NCBI RefSeq assembly: GCF_017591425.1
Contig: NW_024466459.1
Span: 558,001 to 622,000 of the forward strand
DNA from: Ochotona curzoniae
Taxonomy: Eukaryota > Chordata > Mammalia > Lagomorpha > Ochotonidae
Length of the DNA stretch: 64,000 nt
Direction: 5' to 3'
The position numbers and the translations under genes are program-made. Positions within the stretch are counted from its first letter, which is position 1; each line of letters begins with the position of its first letter. The notes below the pieces were generated by a model. The model worked only from the letters and a program-made list of their open reading frames with translations. It made no database searches and was not told the DNA's origin. Shown piece after piece: positions 10,330 through 23,352 of the stretch.

Positions 10330-11390
10330 GGCAATTGTAGGTTTACAGAAAATTAAGCAGAGCCTCCCTTATACTCTCTCTGTCCATCTCCGTTAGTGTT
10401 GTCTTGTATGTATGTGCTATGTATGTTACAATTCACGAATTATCATTAGAATCTGTAGTTTACATTAGGGCTCATTTTTGCGATGTCCAGACCCATGGGC
10501 TTAGACGAGCATCTTAGAACACAAGGATGTCATTACATTGTAATGTAGAATAGCTACACAGCCCTAAATGCCACCTGCACATTCCTTCAACTCTGAGCCC
10601 TTGATCTTTTCATTGTCTCTTTTGGGTTACCTTTCCTAGACTATCATGTAGTTGGAATCATACGACGTAGACTTTCCAGATTGGCTTCTCTCACGAAGAA
10701 ATACATGCTCAATATTTGTGGGATATTTTGGGGGGTGTGATCTCATAGCTTACTTCTTTTTTTCACTAGTATGAATGTATTATGTATATGCATATATTCA
10801 CATACGGATGGACTACAATTGGCTCTTCTGCTCACATTTTGAAGATCTTGTTGTTTCCAGTTCTGGGCACAGTGAACCAAGTTGTTGTGAACATTCATGC
10901 GCAGATTTCTGTGGGGAGAAAGTTTTCAGTTCTTTTGGGTAAATACCTAGGAGCGTAATTGTGGAATCATATGGTGAGAACATGTTAAGTTTTTTAACTG
11001 CCAGACTGTCACCCGAAGTGGATGTCCCATCCTGCGTTCCCACTCGCAATAAATGAAGGTTTCCATTGCTCCATATTCTCACCAGCATTTGGTATTACTG
11101 GAGTTTTGGATTTTAGCCATTCTATTCCATGCAGAGTGGCATCACATTGTTTTGTTCATTTGCAATTCTCTGATGACATCTGCCATTGCACATCTTTTCA
11201 TATGATCGGTTGCCAACTGTATATCTTCTTTGGTGAGGTGTTGATTCATAACTTCTAGTTGGGTTATTTGTTGTTAGAGTTCTTTGTCTATTTTGGGCAC
11301 TGGGCCTTCATTATGGATGTTCTTTTATAAATATTTTCTCCCAGTCTGAGACTTGCCTTTCCGTTGTCTCAAATCAAGGAACCTTTCATC
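10330..11390 (-). mobile_element. LINE-1 3' end, antisense
   Basis: Antisense L1 phrases appear in order: 'ttgtaggtttacagaaaatt', 'gtagttggaatcatacgacg', 'cagttcttttgggtaaatac', 'gtggaatcatatggtgagaa', 'attctcaccagcatttggta' and 'tttggtgaggtgttgattca'. These belong to the 3' end of ORF2 and the 3' UTR of old L1M-type elements. No open frame survives. Confidence 0.85.
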
Positions 11391-11998
11391 CTAGCATAGT
11401 TTGGTGCCACGGCCTGGATTCATGCCAAGCCATCAACAGCTTCACCCAGCGCTGTCTGTGTAACCAGTACGGATTTTAACACAAGGAAAAGACAAATGCA
11501 CTTTACAATCATTGTGAAAATAATTCCAAACTTGTGGCCACGTGTCCAAGGTCCGTGGACCGTACTTTAAGGATCACTGACCTACAGCCAATGAGACAGC
11601 CCGTGCTACTCCTTTAGTTCAAGCTTCAGTGACATCAAATAGAATTAGAAATCTTAGTTTCCCAAATGTGAAGTATTAATTTCATTTTCTGCAGGAAGGA
11701 TCTAGAAGGCCCATAATGAAATGTTATGCATTGGAGCCATTATTCTGGTTCAGCCACTATTCTGGTTCACTGTTCAGAATTTATTTTGTTTCTGTTTTTG
11801 GTTTTGGGTTTTTTGTTTGCTTGTTTGTTTGTTTTTGCTGGTGATATTTGTCCAAATACAATTTTGCTTCTTCAGGAAATACAGTGTTGTGTTTGTGTAT
11901 AAATGTATCAACTACAGTTTATGAGTCAACAAATATCTCAGTGATCAAAAATTGGTAGCTGATGCCCTGTAATGGACTTAAGATATACTTGTTTATAC
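11391..11998. other. Mostly unique sequence
   Basis: Includes a T-rich part with repeated 'gtttgcttgtttgtttgttt' (about 11810-11835). 'ggtccgtggaccgtacttta' near 11550 resembles the end of a hAT-type element, too short to assign. Confidence 0.35.
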
Positions 11999-12011
11999 AA
12001 ATAAACATGTT

Positions 12012-12333
12012 GGGCTCAGCGCAATACCTAGCGGCTAAAGTCCTCGTCTTGAACTTGCCAGGATCTCATATGATTCTAATCCTGGCGGCCCAGCTTCCCA
12101 TCCAGCCCTGATTGTGGCCTGGGAAAGCATTCAAGGACAGCCCAAAGCCTTGGGACCCTGCACCCATGTGGGTAACCCAGAAGAAGCTCCTGGCTCCTGG
12201 CTTTGGATTGGCACAGCTCTGGCTATTTCAGTTGCTTGGAGAGTGAACCATTGGACAGAAGATTTTCTCTGTCTCTCCTCTCCTCTGTATATCTGACTTT
12301 CCAATAAAAAATAAGTAAGTCTTAAAAATAAAT
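12012..12333 (+). mobile_element. C-SINE, sense, full length
   Basis: Head 'gggctcagcgcaatacctag' and 'cggctaaagtcctcgtcttg', body with 'gtggcctgggaaagcattca', tail 'ctgactttccaataaaaaat'. A related 13-bp flank 'aaataaacatgtt'/'aagcaaacatgtt' fits a diverged target-site duplication. Confidence 0.9.
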
Positions 12334-12346
12334 AAGCAAACATGTT

Positions 12347-13420
12347 TATCTCCTAACTTTCCCCCTTCTTTTCCTTCTGGGAAGTGTATTTGTTCCTATT
12401 CCTTTCACTAAATACAACCGTAGAATTTCACAGAAATTATAAGTCACATAAAAATCTTATTAAAAAAACAAGCTTAAGACTCTGAAAGTGAAGACAAATG
12501 TGTAGGGATCTTAGGAACAACACTGCAGTGGGTTTCCTGGCTTCTTTTGGCCTTCAAGAACTGGAGCTGAAAAGGCCAGGAATCTGAAAATGCCAACAGG
12601 AGCAGCGGAGAAAGCTCCAACCAAACCCTGCTCCTTCTCGCCAAAGGACAAGAAAAACAGGCAGCTTAGCAAGAGGAGAACATTTTAAGCGTGTAATAGG
12701 AACTACGTCTCTTCAAAGTTCACACAGAACCCTTCCCTCCCAGTGTGATACTGTTTGGAGATGGGGGTCTTTGGGAGGTAATTGGGAAACGACAATGGGG
12801 GCTCAGGAGATTAGTGACTGCACAGTAAGCGGAAGGGTAGCGGAAATGAGGTTCCTCTAGTTCTTTCCTTCTCTACTATGTGAAGGTACAGCAAGAAAGT
12901 AGCCATCTACAACCAGAAAGAGCCCTCACTAGGCATCCAGTTGGCCAGGGACTGATCTCAGACATCAACGCTTGTTGTTACAGCATCTCAAACAGACTCA
13001 CTCAAGCACTAACTGCTCTGCTCCAGCCAAACTCCACAGCCTGAAGTTTGATCCTCACCTAGGCTCTGGGTGTGAGCCTAGAATTTTACCCTTGTGAGTC
13101 TGTTTACCCACTGTGGTCCACAAGGGTCAATGAGAGAGTCATCAGTTCACGTTCTGCACCCGCAGCCCTGATGGTGCCAGTGAAGACCAAGCACGGATCC
13201 TCAACTTCAACCTCCGTCCTATAGTATAGAAGGACTCCTCCCCATCCTTGTCGGGTGGTATCAGATGAAGACTAGTGGTGAATTTAGATTTTTATCACCA
13301 ATTCATGGTAATAAGTCAACCCTCACATCAGTGTCAGTGGATTCAGGGACCCATAGGACTATAACAAAAGGTTTAATGTGTGGTCAGAGTTCCAGAAGGA
13401 GAGGATATTTGAGTCGCTTG
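12347..13420. other. Unique sequence, nothing recognised
   Basis: Single-copy DNA without recognisable repeat, exon or RNA gene. The longest open frames are short and overlap the SINE that follows. Confidence 0.4.
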
Positions 13421-13722
13421 GAGCCAATGTGGTCGGCAGGTGCCATCATCCTGTATGGGCAACTGGCTCATGGCCCAGCTTCTCTACTTCTGACCCAGCT
13501 CCCTGCTTCTGGCCTGGGAAGACAGCAAAGGATGGTGCAAGGCCTGGTGCCCTACACCCACGTGGGATACGTGGAGACAGCTTCTGGATCTCAGCTTTGG
13601 ATCTACTCAGCATCTATTTGGGGACTGAATCAGCAAATGAAAGATCTCTCTCTCTGTGTCCCTCCTCCCTCTATAAAATATGCCTTAAAAATAAAAATAA
13701 ATAAATTTTTTTTTTACAAATA
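13421..13722 (+). mobile_element. C-SINE, sense, diverged
   Basis: 'ggagccaatgtggtcggcag' head, 'ctacttctgacccagctccc', 'acgtgggatacgtggagaca', 'actgaatcagcaaatgaaag' and an A/T-rich tail at 13681-13721. Divergence is higher than in the young copies. Confidence 0.85.
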
Positions 13723-13734
13723 CTTAAGCATACG

Positions 13735-16700
13735 TTATGGTTAAACACTTATTAATTTGATAAGAAATGCAAACATGAAGATTCAAGAAGCTGAGCAAAT
13801 CCCAAACAGGATAAACCCACATCACCACACATAAACAAACCTCTGAAAACCAAAGCTCAAGAGAAGAATACTGAAACAAACAAGAAAACCAGAGGGAGGC
13901 GAAAAAAAAAAAAACATTTGAATGACAGTGCGTTTCTTATCAGACACCACAGAGGCACAAAACCTGTATTTTTGTAAGTGCTCAAAGAAAGGAACTATTA
14001 ATTCAGGATCTGAGACCTACTGAAAGTATCCTTCAGGAATTAAGGCTAAATCAAGATATTCTTGAGTGAAAGATAACAAAGAATTTGTCCCTGACAGAAC
14101 CTGTTCTCAAAGAATGGCTAAAGAAAGTTCTCCAAACAGAGAATAAACAGAGGGAAATCTAAAGCCTCAGGGAAGGAGACCATGGAGGCAGGAAAATTGG
14201 CACACCAGGAAGAATACAATGAGTAGTAAAAAGAATAATCATCATTTATTCTACTTTTTTAGTTATAAAAGCTGTTTGATAATTGAAGCTGAAATGATGT
14301 GATTATAAATATGTGCAGAGGAAATATCAAAGGCAAACGCACTCTAAATGGTAGAGGGCAAATGTTATATAGAGAGATAATATTTTAATATTTTACTTGA
14401 ACTGGCAAAATCATGACATCAGTAGACTGATGAATTACATTCACTTATAATGTACTGCTTAGATTACTAATAAAAGTATGCACTGAAATAAGCTTAAAAC
14501 TTCCACAGACAAATCAAAATGGGATTCTAAAAATGTCTTAATGACTCAAAGAAAAACAGGAATATTAAAACCAAAAATTCAGAGCAAAGAGAAAACAAAA
14601 AGTAAAATGCCAGATTAGGGCCCGATATATCAATAATTACACTAAATGTTAGTTAGTGGTCCAATCCCATCAATTCAAAGAGAGAGCCTGGAAGAGTGAA
14701 TTTAAAGCAAGATTATGTTGTGTATAAGAAACACATTTCAAATATGAGTACAATAATATAGGAAGTATGGAAACAAATGGAGAAAAATATGGAATGTGAA
14801 CACTAATCAAGTTAAGTAGAAGCGGTTATGATATCATTACACAAAGAAGATTTCAGAGCAAATGAAATGTCCCAGGATGGAGAGAGTCATTATACGGCAA
14901 TGAAAGAATCAATCCACCAACAAGAAATAGCTCACTTAAATAAGTATGCATCAAATATTAAACTACAAAATATGAGAAATATAAGCGATGAAAAAAAGAA
15001 AACTACACAAAATCTGCAGTTAAAGATTTACACACCTCTTTTGACAATCGCTGGATCAAATTTGAGTGTGAATATATACATTTGAGTGTGTGTATATACA
15101 TACGTATACTTGAAAACACCACCAACCCACAAGATACAACCAAATGTTTGTGAGACACTCAGCTAATGACAGTAGAAGACTCGTTCTTTCCAGGTGCTAA
15201 AGAACACACACCAAGAGAAACTGTCTCAGGCTCTGGAGAAAACATTAAGACAATTGAAAAGATTAGACAGTAGTCATCATCTCTTCCCTGTCCTGCTGTT
15301 TCCTTGGACGGTGTTTAGTCTAGAAACCGAAAGGATACATCACAATGGAATCAAGCTACAACTCAGTTACAGAAGGCAGCAGGAAAATCTTCAAACAGAT
15401 GAACCCTAAAAAAACAGATGTCTAAATAATGCGTGAGTCAAAAAGGGAGTTTTTCAGGAACCTTAAAAATACACTGGACTGAAGAAAAATGAAAAAAAAC
15501 CACTGTGTTAAAATTTGTGAGAAACACCCAAAGCAATACTGAGAAAAAATATATAGCATTAAATATACACATCACAAGAAAAGTCCTAAATAAATCTATG
15601 TTCTCATCTCAGAAATGTCATGAAGAAAAAATGAGAGACAACAATATCCATTCAAAACAAGAATGAAGAGCAGAAGTCAGCAAAATTGAGCACAGGAATG
15701 TCAGTTAACTGAAAAACAGACCGTTGGGGAAAAGTTAGTGAAACTGACAAACCTTCAGAAAGATGAACAAAATGAAAACAGGAAGGCTCACATCATCAAT
15801 ATCAGGAATAGAAATCGGAAATCACTTGAGACCCTGATGACATCAAGAGGATAATAAGGCAACACTACAAACGACCAGATGAAATGGATCAATCCCCCAA
15901 AACACAAACTACCAGCCTCACTTCATAGGAATCTGATAATTTGAGCAACTGTATTACTAAAAAGAGAATTGACTCTGTAATTTTAGAATTCCTCCTAAAC
16001 AAATCTCCAGGCTCAGTTGGTTTCACTGGAAATTTCTACAAAATATTTAAAGAATTGGAGGAGCAAACGCTTTCCAATTTATTAAAAGTTATTAGATTAC
16101 CCTAATGCCAAAACTGGACAAAATAGTATAAAAGAAAAATGTGTAATCGTACAAAAACTACAGACCAAAATGTTTCACGCACATAGACACAAAAACCTTT
16201 CATGAAATTTTAATAGAACAGTGATATTAAAATATTACATATTAGCATTAAGTGAGTTTTTTCCCCCCCTCCAAGGATGCAAGCCTGGCTTGTAATTCAT
16301 AGAACAAAGACATCCGTCACATTAACAATCTAAAGAAAGAAAATAATCCTATTAACAGATTTAGAAAAATCAACTGGACAAAAACTCAACCTATCCATGA
16401 TTCAAAAACAATAATAATAAAGAAAGAGAGAATTGGAGAGCGCGTACGTTGCTTGACAGCGAGTAGCTACGAGAACCCTACAAGTCACCTTATGCTTAAT
16501 CAAGGACGGCTGCTTTCCTCTAAACTCAACAACAAGACAAAGAGCTCTGCTCCCATCATGCTCACGATGTATTTCATCGTGCTGAAATACATGGTCAGTG
16601 CAATTATAAGGGAATAAAAGACATATTAATTGGCAAGGAAGAAATAAAACTATCCCTATTTGCAGACGACATGACTGTCCATATGGAAAATCTGCTGGGC

Positions 16701-18030
16701 AAATAAAAAAAAAAAAAAGACAGAAAACTCTCATGAAATACAGAAGAGTGTTCAACAATGTTGCATGCATGTTAAAGTTCAATTATATCCATTAAAATGA
16801 GCACATGGATATAAAAATACAGTACAAAATACAGTACAAAATACATTAACAATCGCTCAAAAAGCATGAAATACTTTGGCGTAAACCTAACAATAAATGT
16901 TAGGACAAGTAAGAGGTAATATTTTTAATACAGCAAAGAAATCTAAATAAATGGAGAGAAGGTCATGATTGTTGATTGGAAATGCCACACAATGAAGATG
17001 CCAATATTTCCCCAGATAGCTACTAGATTTAAATCTATTTCAATCAAAATCTCAGCAAGAATTTTTGTAGATGTAAAAGATATTACTCTGAAGTGTATAA
17101 GGAAGGTTAAGATAAAAAGGTTAAAACAATTTTGAATAAGACTAAAGCAGGAACAATCAGTCTGATTTTCAAACTGACTCTACAGCCACAGTAATTAAGA
17201 CGGCACAGAATTCCCAAAGAGAAAACGTTAGACACAGACATTAATGGGATAGATTAGAGAATCTAAAAATAGGTCCACATGAGTATACCCCACTGATCTT
17301 CGTTTTTCTTTCTTTCTTTTTTTTTTTAAATTGAATTGTAAGAGTAATTCAATGGAAGAGAGATAGCTTTTCCAGCAAGGGATGCCGGAGCAACTGAACA
17401 AAACAAAAAGAAAGATTTAAAAACAAAAGAAAGAAAAAGAAACCCAAACTAAGACTCACAGCACATGTAAACATTAACTCCACAAGGCTCTTAAATGTGA
17501 AATGTAAAATGGTAAGATTTTTAGGAATGAAAAGCAGAGGGAGCCCTTTGGGTTCTGGGCATGTGCAGACGGGCCTTTGGCTTAACCCACAACACAATCC
17601 CTCATGGGAAAAAATGATCAATTTAATATGATGAAAGTTAGAACCTTTGTTCTAAACAGACTTAAAGGGCAAGTTCTACGCATGTTTCTTCAGAGACAAT
17701 ATTTACCAGTCACGACATCTGACGACAGAACACCAGAATATACAACAAAGTCTTCACACTCAGCAGTAAAAACAGGCCAACATCCAACTAGAAGATGGTG
17801 AAAAGATGTAGAGAGAGACACCATGCATGATGAACAACCTCATGAAAAGATGCTTGGTATCATTAATTGTTGTGGAAATAGGCATTAAAATCATAATGAG
17901 ATACCACTGCATGCCTAGCCAGATAGCGGAAATAAGAAATAGTGACAGCACAGAAGTTGGCAAGGAGCAGAGAAACTGAACCATGCGTTCATGGCTGGTG
18001 ATAATGTAACATTCTTTGAAAACAAAACCA
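13735..18030 (+). mobile_element. Long LINE-1 (L1M/HAL1-like), sense, dead
   Basis: About 4.3 kb of AT-rich L1 sequence. In order there are: the 'aacaggataaacccacatca' and 'gaatggctaaagaaagttct' segment; the ORF2 endonuclease region near 14830-14960 ('aaagaagatttcagagcaaa', 'cacttaaataagtatgcatc'); the reverse-transcriptase palm with the readable peptide GKEEIKLSLFADDMTV (16632-16679; catalytic FADD at 16659-16670); the ORF2 C-terminal part to about 17400; and the usual L1 3' stretch to about 18030 ('tgagataccactgcatgcct', 'acagaagttggcaaggagca'). Stops and frameshifts are frequent throughout, so it cannot encode functional ORF2 protein. Family naming is by memory. Confidence 0.85.
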
Positions 18031-18049
18031 ATAGAGCTACCACGGGATG

Positions 18050-18210
18050 TTGAAATTGCCCCCCTACCACTGGAGTCAGCAAGGCCTCGAGCTGACTCTT
18101 GAGCTGCTTAGAAGCTGTGTGAACTTGGACAAACTTGGCAGCTCCCAAAAGCCCACAGGTTTGTCGGGAGGATTAGAAATGACAATATGTATACGTATAG
18201 CACCCAGGCA
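18050..18210 (+). mobile_element. MIR-type SINE, sense
   Basis: 'gagctgcttagaagctgtgt' and 'gaacttggacaaacttggca', then 'gtcgggaggattagaaatga' and 'gtatagcacccaggca', follow the MIR core and 3' end. It lies directly after the L1 end. Confidence 0.75.
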
Positions 18211-18499
18211 ACGCGGGCATAAGCATCCCGTGTATCTTGACAAATGAGCAGGTGGTGAAGCAAAGGAAAGATGGGCGGCTCATAGGAGAAGGTCCTGACT
18301 CAGGGGGACAGCTTGTGGCTTTCTGGGTCTGGGCCCTGGCTGTTTGCCTGGGGCAGAGGCTCAAGGATTCCAAAGGAGCACTTGTGAGTTCATTTGGACT
18401 CCATGCTATGCAGTATGGGTGTACATTGAAGGCACAGGGCATCCCATGATGGATTTTAAGTAGAAGCTGCAAATTCAGATTTGTTATCTTGAAAGATTT
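18211..18499. other. Unique sequence, nothing recognised
   Basis: Single-copy DNA between a MIR and an L2 fragment. No gene signal is seen. Confidence 0.4.
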
Positions 18500-18720
18500 T
18501 TGGCAGTAAATCAAGGGGCAGGAAGTTGGGTAGAAATGTTGTTGCAGCAACTCAGAAGAAAGAAGAGGGAATTAGGGCACTGGGCTGTGAAGGAAGTGGG
18601 AGCAGTAAAATGTGAACACTTGTTGGATGTGACGGTCTGGAAGGAAGAAGGAAAAACCCACAGAGCTTTGTCGGAAGTGGCCGTGTGTGTGGCAGAATGA
18701 GTCTGAAGAAGAAACGAGAG
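18500..18720 (-). mobile_element. L2 LINE fragment, antisense
   Basis: 'gttgcagcaactcagaagaa', 'aggaagtgggagcagtaaaa' and 'ttgttggatgtgacggtctg' resemble the antisense L2 stretch that lies upstream of its 3' end. The copy is heavily diverged. Confidence 0.45.
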
Positions 18721-19140
18721 CCCAGGCCTAGGCCTGTGGAGCTGAGAGCATCTTTAGATGTGGAAGTTTGCCGGGTGCATAGGCTGCTGCGTACTTGAGG
18801 CTGCAACTCAAAAGTCAGTGCTGCAACAAAACCCTGGTCCTTCAGTGCAAGGGGAGGGCAGACAGCCAGAGAGATAGTGAATATTCCGGGTAATGACCAG
18901 GTGTGTCAGGGCTGTGAGACTTGGGGCATTACTTGGTCTTAAAAAGAAAACTGTTGAACATAGTGGTGATGGCTCAAGTGTTGGGTTCCCATAACCCAAG
19001 GTGGGGAACCGGGATGGAGGTCATGGTCCCAGCCTTGTTCTGTTTGTTATGGGCATTTCGGAGTGAAGAAGCATATAGGCACACTCTTTCTTTTCTTTTG
19101 CCGCTCAAATAAATTTCTGTTATTTTTTAAAAAGTTTCAA
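18721..19140. other. Unique or unassigned sequence
   Basis: May include more of the L2 copy ('gagacttggggcattacttg') but too diverged to call. No exon is seen. Confidence 0.35.
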
Positions 19141-19490
19141 TATTGATGCCAGCATTGTGGCAAAGCCATGGTATGCAAGAACAGTGTCCCAAAAGAGTGC
19201 CAGTTTGAATCTTGGCTGCGCCCCTTGTAATGCAGCTCCTTGTTAACGTTCCTGGGAAGGCAATGGATGATGGCCCACATGCTTGGACTCCTGCCATCCA
19301 TGTGAGAGGCCAGGATAGAGTTCCAGGCTCCTGACTTTAGCCTGGCTCAGCCATGGTAGCCATCCCCTGTGGGGATGTGAACCAGGGGATGGAAGACTTC
19401 TCTCTCTTCCTCTTCCACTGTATCTTCCTCTTTCTCTCTGTAACTTTGCCTTCCAAATAAATACATAAATACAAATTCTTTAGAAAAAGC
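19141..19490 (+). mobile_element. C-SINE, sense, older type
   Basis: 'tgatgccagcattgtggcaa' head, 'gccagtttgaatcttggctg' B-box region, 'tcctggctcctgac'-like body and 'gccttccaaataaatacata' tail. It carries extra CT-rich sequence before the tail. Confidence 0.85.
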
Positions 19491-20374
19491 TAAGTCTCAA
19501 TGTCAACACCCAAGGCCTAAAGGGATTGCAGGGGCTTACAGATAATACCTGGGCAAAAGCCTAGATCACAGTGCTTCCAAGGGGAACTCTGGACATGCCA
19601 GCCCCTGACACCGTTGGTAAATGGTAGAGTTCACCTCCAATGGACAATTGCAGGTTTTTTTTTTTTTTCCTAATTACTGAGCTAAAGACGGGGATTGGAG
19701 AATAGATCACAGACATCAATAATCATATGAAAAAGAATCCTGAGTAAAAGATCTGAAAGCTTGTACTCAACATTGGGGGTATGGCTCACTGTAGCATCAC
19801 AATGAGAGCCAGGCACAGTCATCAGAGTGGTACTAAGGCAACGTGGAGGCTCTGGACCTTTAACCTTCCCCAAAGGCATCCTCTGTGTCCGAGAGGTACA
19901 CTGGGGTGCTTGCTGTGGATTCATGGGTGCCTCCCCATGAGCCTCCTACTAGGGGCTCTGGAAGAAGGCTTGTATGAACTACAGACACTCAGATCTTCCG
20001 TGACACATCAGAGGCTCCGCTGCATCTGCATTTTCTGCAGAAAGCGACCTCCACAGCGCCACCCATCTGTTGGTCATCTTCCTCTGGTTCTCTTCTTTGT
20101 TTTCCCTCTCCTTGCCCATGCCTTGTGATTAATAGACCATGCAAGGAATGTGCTTACCCTGTTGTCCAGCTCTGTTCATTCCAGATGCAGCTCAAATGCC
20201 TGTTGACTCTAGAGCAATGGCTCTAAGTCTTCCTTCAAAATCTATCTGCAGGAGTACATTTGATTGCATTGTAAAATGTGCTTTAAATGGATTAAGTTTT
20301 ACATCTCTTCATTTGATTATTATTTATAACTTTTACATCTTTTCCAGCTGGATAATTAGTTTTGTTGAGCTCTT
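19491..20374. other. Unique sequence, nothing recognised
   Basis: Contains a poly-T of 14 near 19655. Open frames of 80-115 codons are seen without domains. No repeat family is recognised. Confidence 0.4.
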
Positions 20375-20664
20375 TCTTAAAAAGATTTATTTTCTTTTTT
20401 TAAAAGCAGATTTTACACAGAGAGAAAGAGAGACCCAGAGAGAGATCTTCCATCTGTTGGTTCACTCCCCAAATGGCCACAATGGCCAGAGCTGAGCTGG
20501 TCCAAAGCTGGGAGCCAGGAACTTCTTCCCAGTCTTCCATGTGGGTGCATGAACTCAGGGAGCTGGATTGGAAGTGGAACAGCCAGGACTTGAAACAGTA
20601 CCCATACTGGATGCTAGTGCTAACAGGTGGAGGATTAGCTTGCTATGCCACCATCCCAGCTCCT
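20375..20664 (-). mobile_element. C-SINE, antisense
   Basis: 'aaaaagatttattttctttt', 'cagagagagatcttccatct', 'ggttcactccccaaatggcc', 'gggagctggattggaagtgg' and 'aggtggaggattagcttgct' give the complete antisense order. Confidence 0.9.
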
Positions 20665-20736
20665 ATTTGTTGAACTCTTTATTTAGTAGAGCTATTTAAG
20701 ACTGTGACTAGGTCATAACGTAGACATATCGCCTCG

Positions 20737-21056
20737 GGGCCAGCATTGTGGTTCAGTTAGTTAAGCTCCCACTTGCAATGTTGGGATCTGAAATGGGTAC
20801 TGGTTTGAGTTCCTACTGTTCCACTTTGATCCAGCTCCCTGCTAATGACCTGGAAAACTGCAAAAGATAGCCCAAGTACTTGGGCCCTCGTGGGTACATG
20901 GGAGACGTGGATGAAGCTCTTGGCTTCAACCTGCATTGTAGGTATGTGGGAAGCCAATCAGCAGATAGAAGAGCTCTCTCTCTCTCTCTGCTTCTCCCTG
21001 TCCTTCTTTTTCTGTAGCTCTGCCTTTCAAATAAATAAATAAATAAATACATTGAA
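20737..21056 (+). mobile_element. C-SINE, sense
   Basis: Begins 'ggggccagcattgtggttca', continues 'actggtttgagttcctactg' and 'agcccaagtacttgggccct', and ends with 'ctgcctttcaaataaataaa'. The copy is full length and 70 bp from an antisense copy. Confidence 0.92.
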
Positions 21057-21599
21057 AATTTTTTATCTCAAAAAATAAAAGCATATATTAAAGCTCCTTC
21101 AAGCCTTGTTGCTTTATGAAACACAATCTCACGTGGAACCTGACATGGAAAACTAAAGAGCCACGAAGTACAGATCCAGATGGGGCAGGCTGAGCCTTCC
21201 TCCCAGGCCATCGGAGGGTTGGAGCCAGACTCTGGAGTGCAGCCTCCTCACAGAGAAGTCTCACCCGGGATGTTCACAAGGTCAAGCTCAATGTATTTCT
21301 GATCTGCACAGCTTCCCAGCCCACCCTGACAGGTACTGGGCACTGCCCTGCCTCCACCCAGCTCCGGTGCTCAGCCCTTTCCCTTTCTTCTGGGCCTCGG
21401 AGTGGTCCAGATTTGCTGCCCAAGTACTCACACTCGGGCTTCTGGCAGCTCAGCAGGATCTTTCTGTTCACCCTGGGGCTGGGTGCTCAGCTTGCAGACA
21501 GAGCATGCTCCTCCCCATCGAGGCTTTGGCTGGATTCTCTGAAGCAACTTGGCTGACATTCTCCAACCACCTGGGCTCAACTCTTCTGAAGCTACCTTC
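21057..21599. other. Unique sequence, nothing recognised
   Basis: GC-rich single-copy DNA with no recognised feature. Confidence 0.4.
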
Positions 21600-21860
21600 A
21601 TTTGATACCTCGCTCTGCCCTGAGCAGGCCACTCCCGCTCCCACCACGGTTGGACTTGCCTGGCTCCCTGCCCTGCCCCTGTCTCTCCTTGCCTCCTGGC
21701 CACTGCAGTCCCTGGGCGGGATGTCCTCATTCCCTCACAGCATCAACTGCAGAGTCACTGGAGAGGCCCTGCCTTGGAGGCCAGTGATGATGTCATTGCC
21801 CAATAATGTGTTTGCAAATTCTTCCCTCACAGCCTGCATCACATTATTTTGACTCCCTTC
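21600..21860 (+). mobile_element. Possible L2 LINE fragment, sense
   Basis: C/T-rich stretch ending in 'tcactggagaggccctgcct' and 'attcttccctcacagcctgc', which resembles the L2 3' region in sense. Weak; chance resemblance is possible. Confidence 0.3.
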
Positions 21861-22991
21861 AGAGGCTGTGTCTGAGGGATTGCCCTTTTTTTTTTTTCCT
21901 TTCTTTTTTCTTTATTTTTTTTCAAAAGGCCAGACACGATTTTGGGTCAGGCTGAGTGACAAAAAGTGGCAAAGCAAGCACACACCACTCTTGGCGTTGC
22001 CAGAGTAACAAGATTGATTTTCTTTGGTAATTTTTAAACTGAGCTCTGGAACAAATCCCACCAGGCTGTGGCATACGGGGAGGGGCTGTGCATGTACAGC
22101 TCAGCTCCAAGAGAGTTGGGGGGTGTAGGTGCCTAAGCCATGCTCGCTTCATGAAGCAGGCGGACTTCCGTGAGCATCCGGATCAGAAGACTCCCGTAGA
22201 CAAGCAGGTGGCAGCTGTGCAGCATCCACTGGAGAATCCCACTGGCTAAAGCCTGATGCTAAGTCCTGATGCTCTCCCTCCCCTGGCCCCACTCTGCGTG
22301 GAAACACGCCACCAGTCACAAGCCTGGGGAGCTTGGTGCACTGAAACCAGGAATGTAAACCTTGGGATCCTTTCCGTGTTGGAGGCATTTGTGCCCAGGC
22401 CGTTCCCCAGGGAGCTGCTCACTCCACAGGCTGCAGGTCAGGACCACATGACCACGTCTTTCCCTTGGAAATCACTATTGCCAGAAATGTTTTCAAAAAG
22501 GTTTTTGAGGATAGTTGAGCGCTTTAGATAGATGTGTTTTTCCCTTCATGGGGTGGAATCACATCTGGGCAGTAGATACGTTTCATCTAAAAATAGCATT
22601 TATCCAATTTACTGTCACTTGAGGAGAGACTTTTCTTTTTTTCTGAAGCAGACTCTCTGCTTGTAATCCTCGGCAGTCTTTCATGGCTCACTGCCACTTA
22701 GTGTCGTAAAAGAAAGGGATCAGGTTGTACGTGTGTGTGTGTGTGTGAGAGTGGTGTGAGTGTGGGCATAGGAAGAGCATGACGCGATTTTTATAGGCTG
22801 AGAAAGAATAATCCAACTGCCTTGTCATTCTCTTTGTATTCATTTATTCTTTAAGTTGTCATTTGCAAGTTATGGGAAGGCCTGTTCAAGGTACCACAAT
22901 GTAAATTCCGCCAGAGTCTTCACAGCCATTGCTTCAGGGTTGCTGAACATGAACTTGGGGAGTTTTTGTCTTTCTTCTTACACACTGCATC
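21861..22991. other. Unique sequence with short T-rich and GT-rich tracts
   Basis: Poly-T near 21889 and 21903-21920, and a (GT)n near 22730-22746. No gene or repeat family is recognised. Confidence 0.4.
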
Positions 22992-23352
22992 TTTTTTTTT
23001 TTAAAGGAAGGAGCATGGAATTTATTAAAATATATGTATATATATGCCTTTCAATTTTTTCTCCATATATATATATGGAGAGAGATATAAACAGAAAGTA
23101 ATGTTCCGTGTGCTGGTTCACTCCCCAGATGGTCACAACAGCTAGGACTGGGCCAGGATCCCAGAACTGCCTCTGGGTCCTCCATGTGAGTGGCAGGCAC
23201 CCAAGAACTCGATCCATCACTCCTGCCTCTCGGGGTGGACATTAGCAGGAAACTGGATTGGAAGTGGAGAGGCTGGGACCAGAACCAGGCACACCCATCA
23301 TGTGACGCGGGTGTCCCAAGCATGCTACAGCTCTGCCACAACACCCACCACT
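22992..23352 (-). mobile_element. C-SINE, antisense, with internal TA-rich tract
   Basis: The tail side holds poly-T and a (TA)n-like tract ('tatatgtatatatatgcctt', 'ccatatatatatatggagag'). The body has 'ggttcactccccagatggtc', 'gggtcctccatgtgagtggc' and 'gaaactggattggaagtgga', and ends 'gctctgccacaacacccacc'. 'ccatatatatatatgg' is a perfect 16-bp palindrome (23063-23078). Confidence 0.8.

Noticed and set aside
16402..16782. Minus-strand frame of 126 codons inside the LINE-1
   Set aside because: It is antisense to the decayed L1 reverse-transcriptase region.
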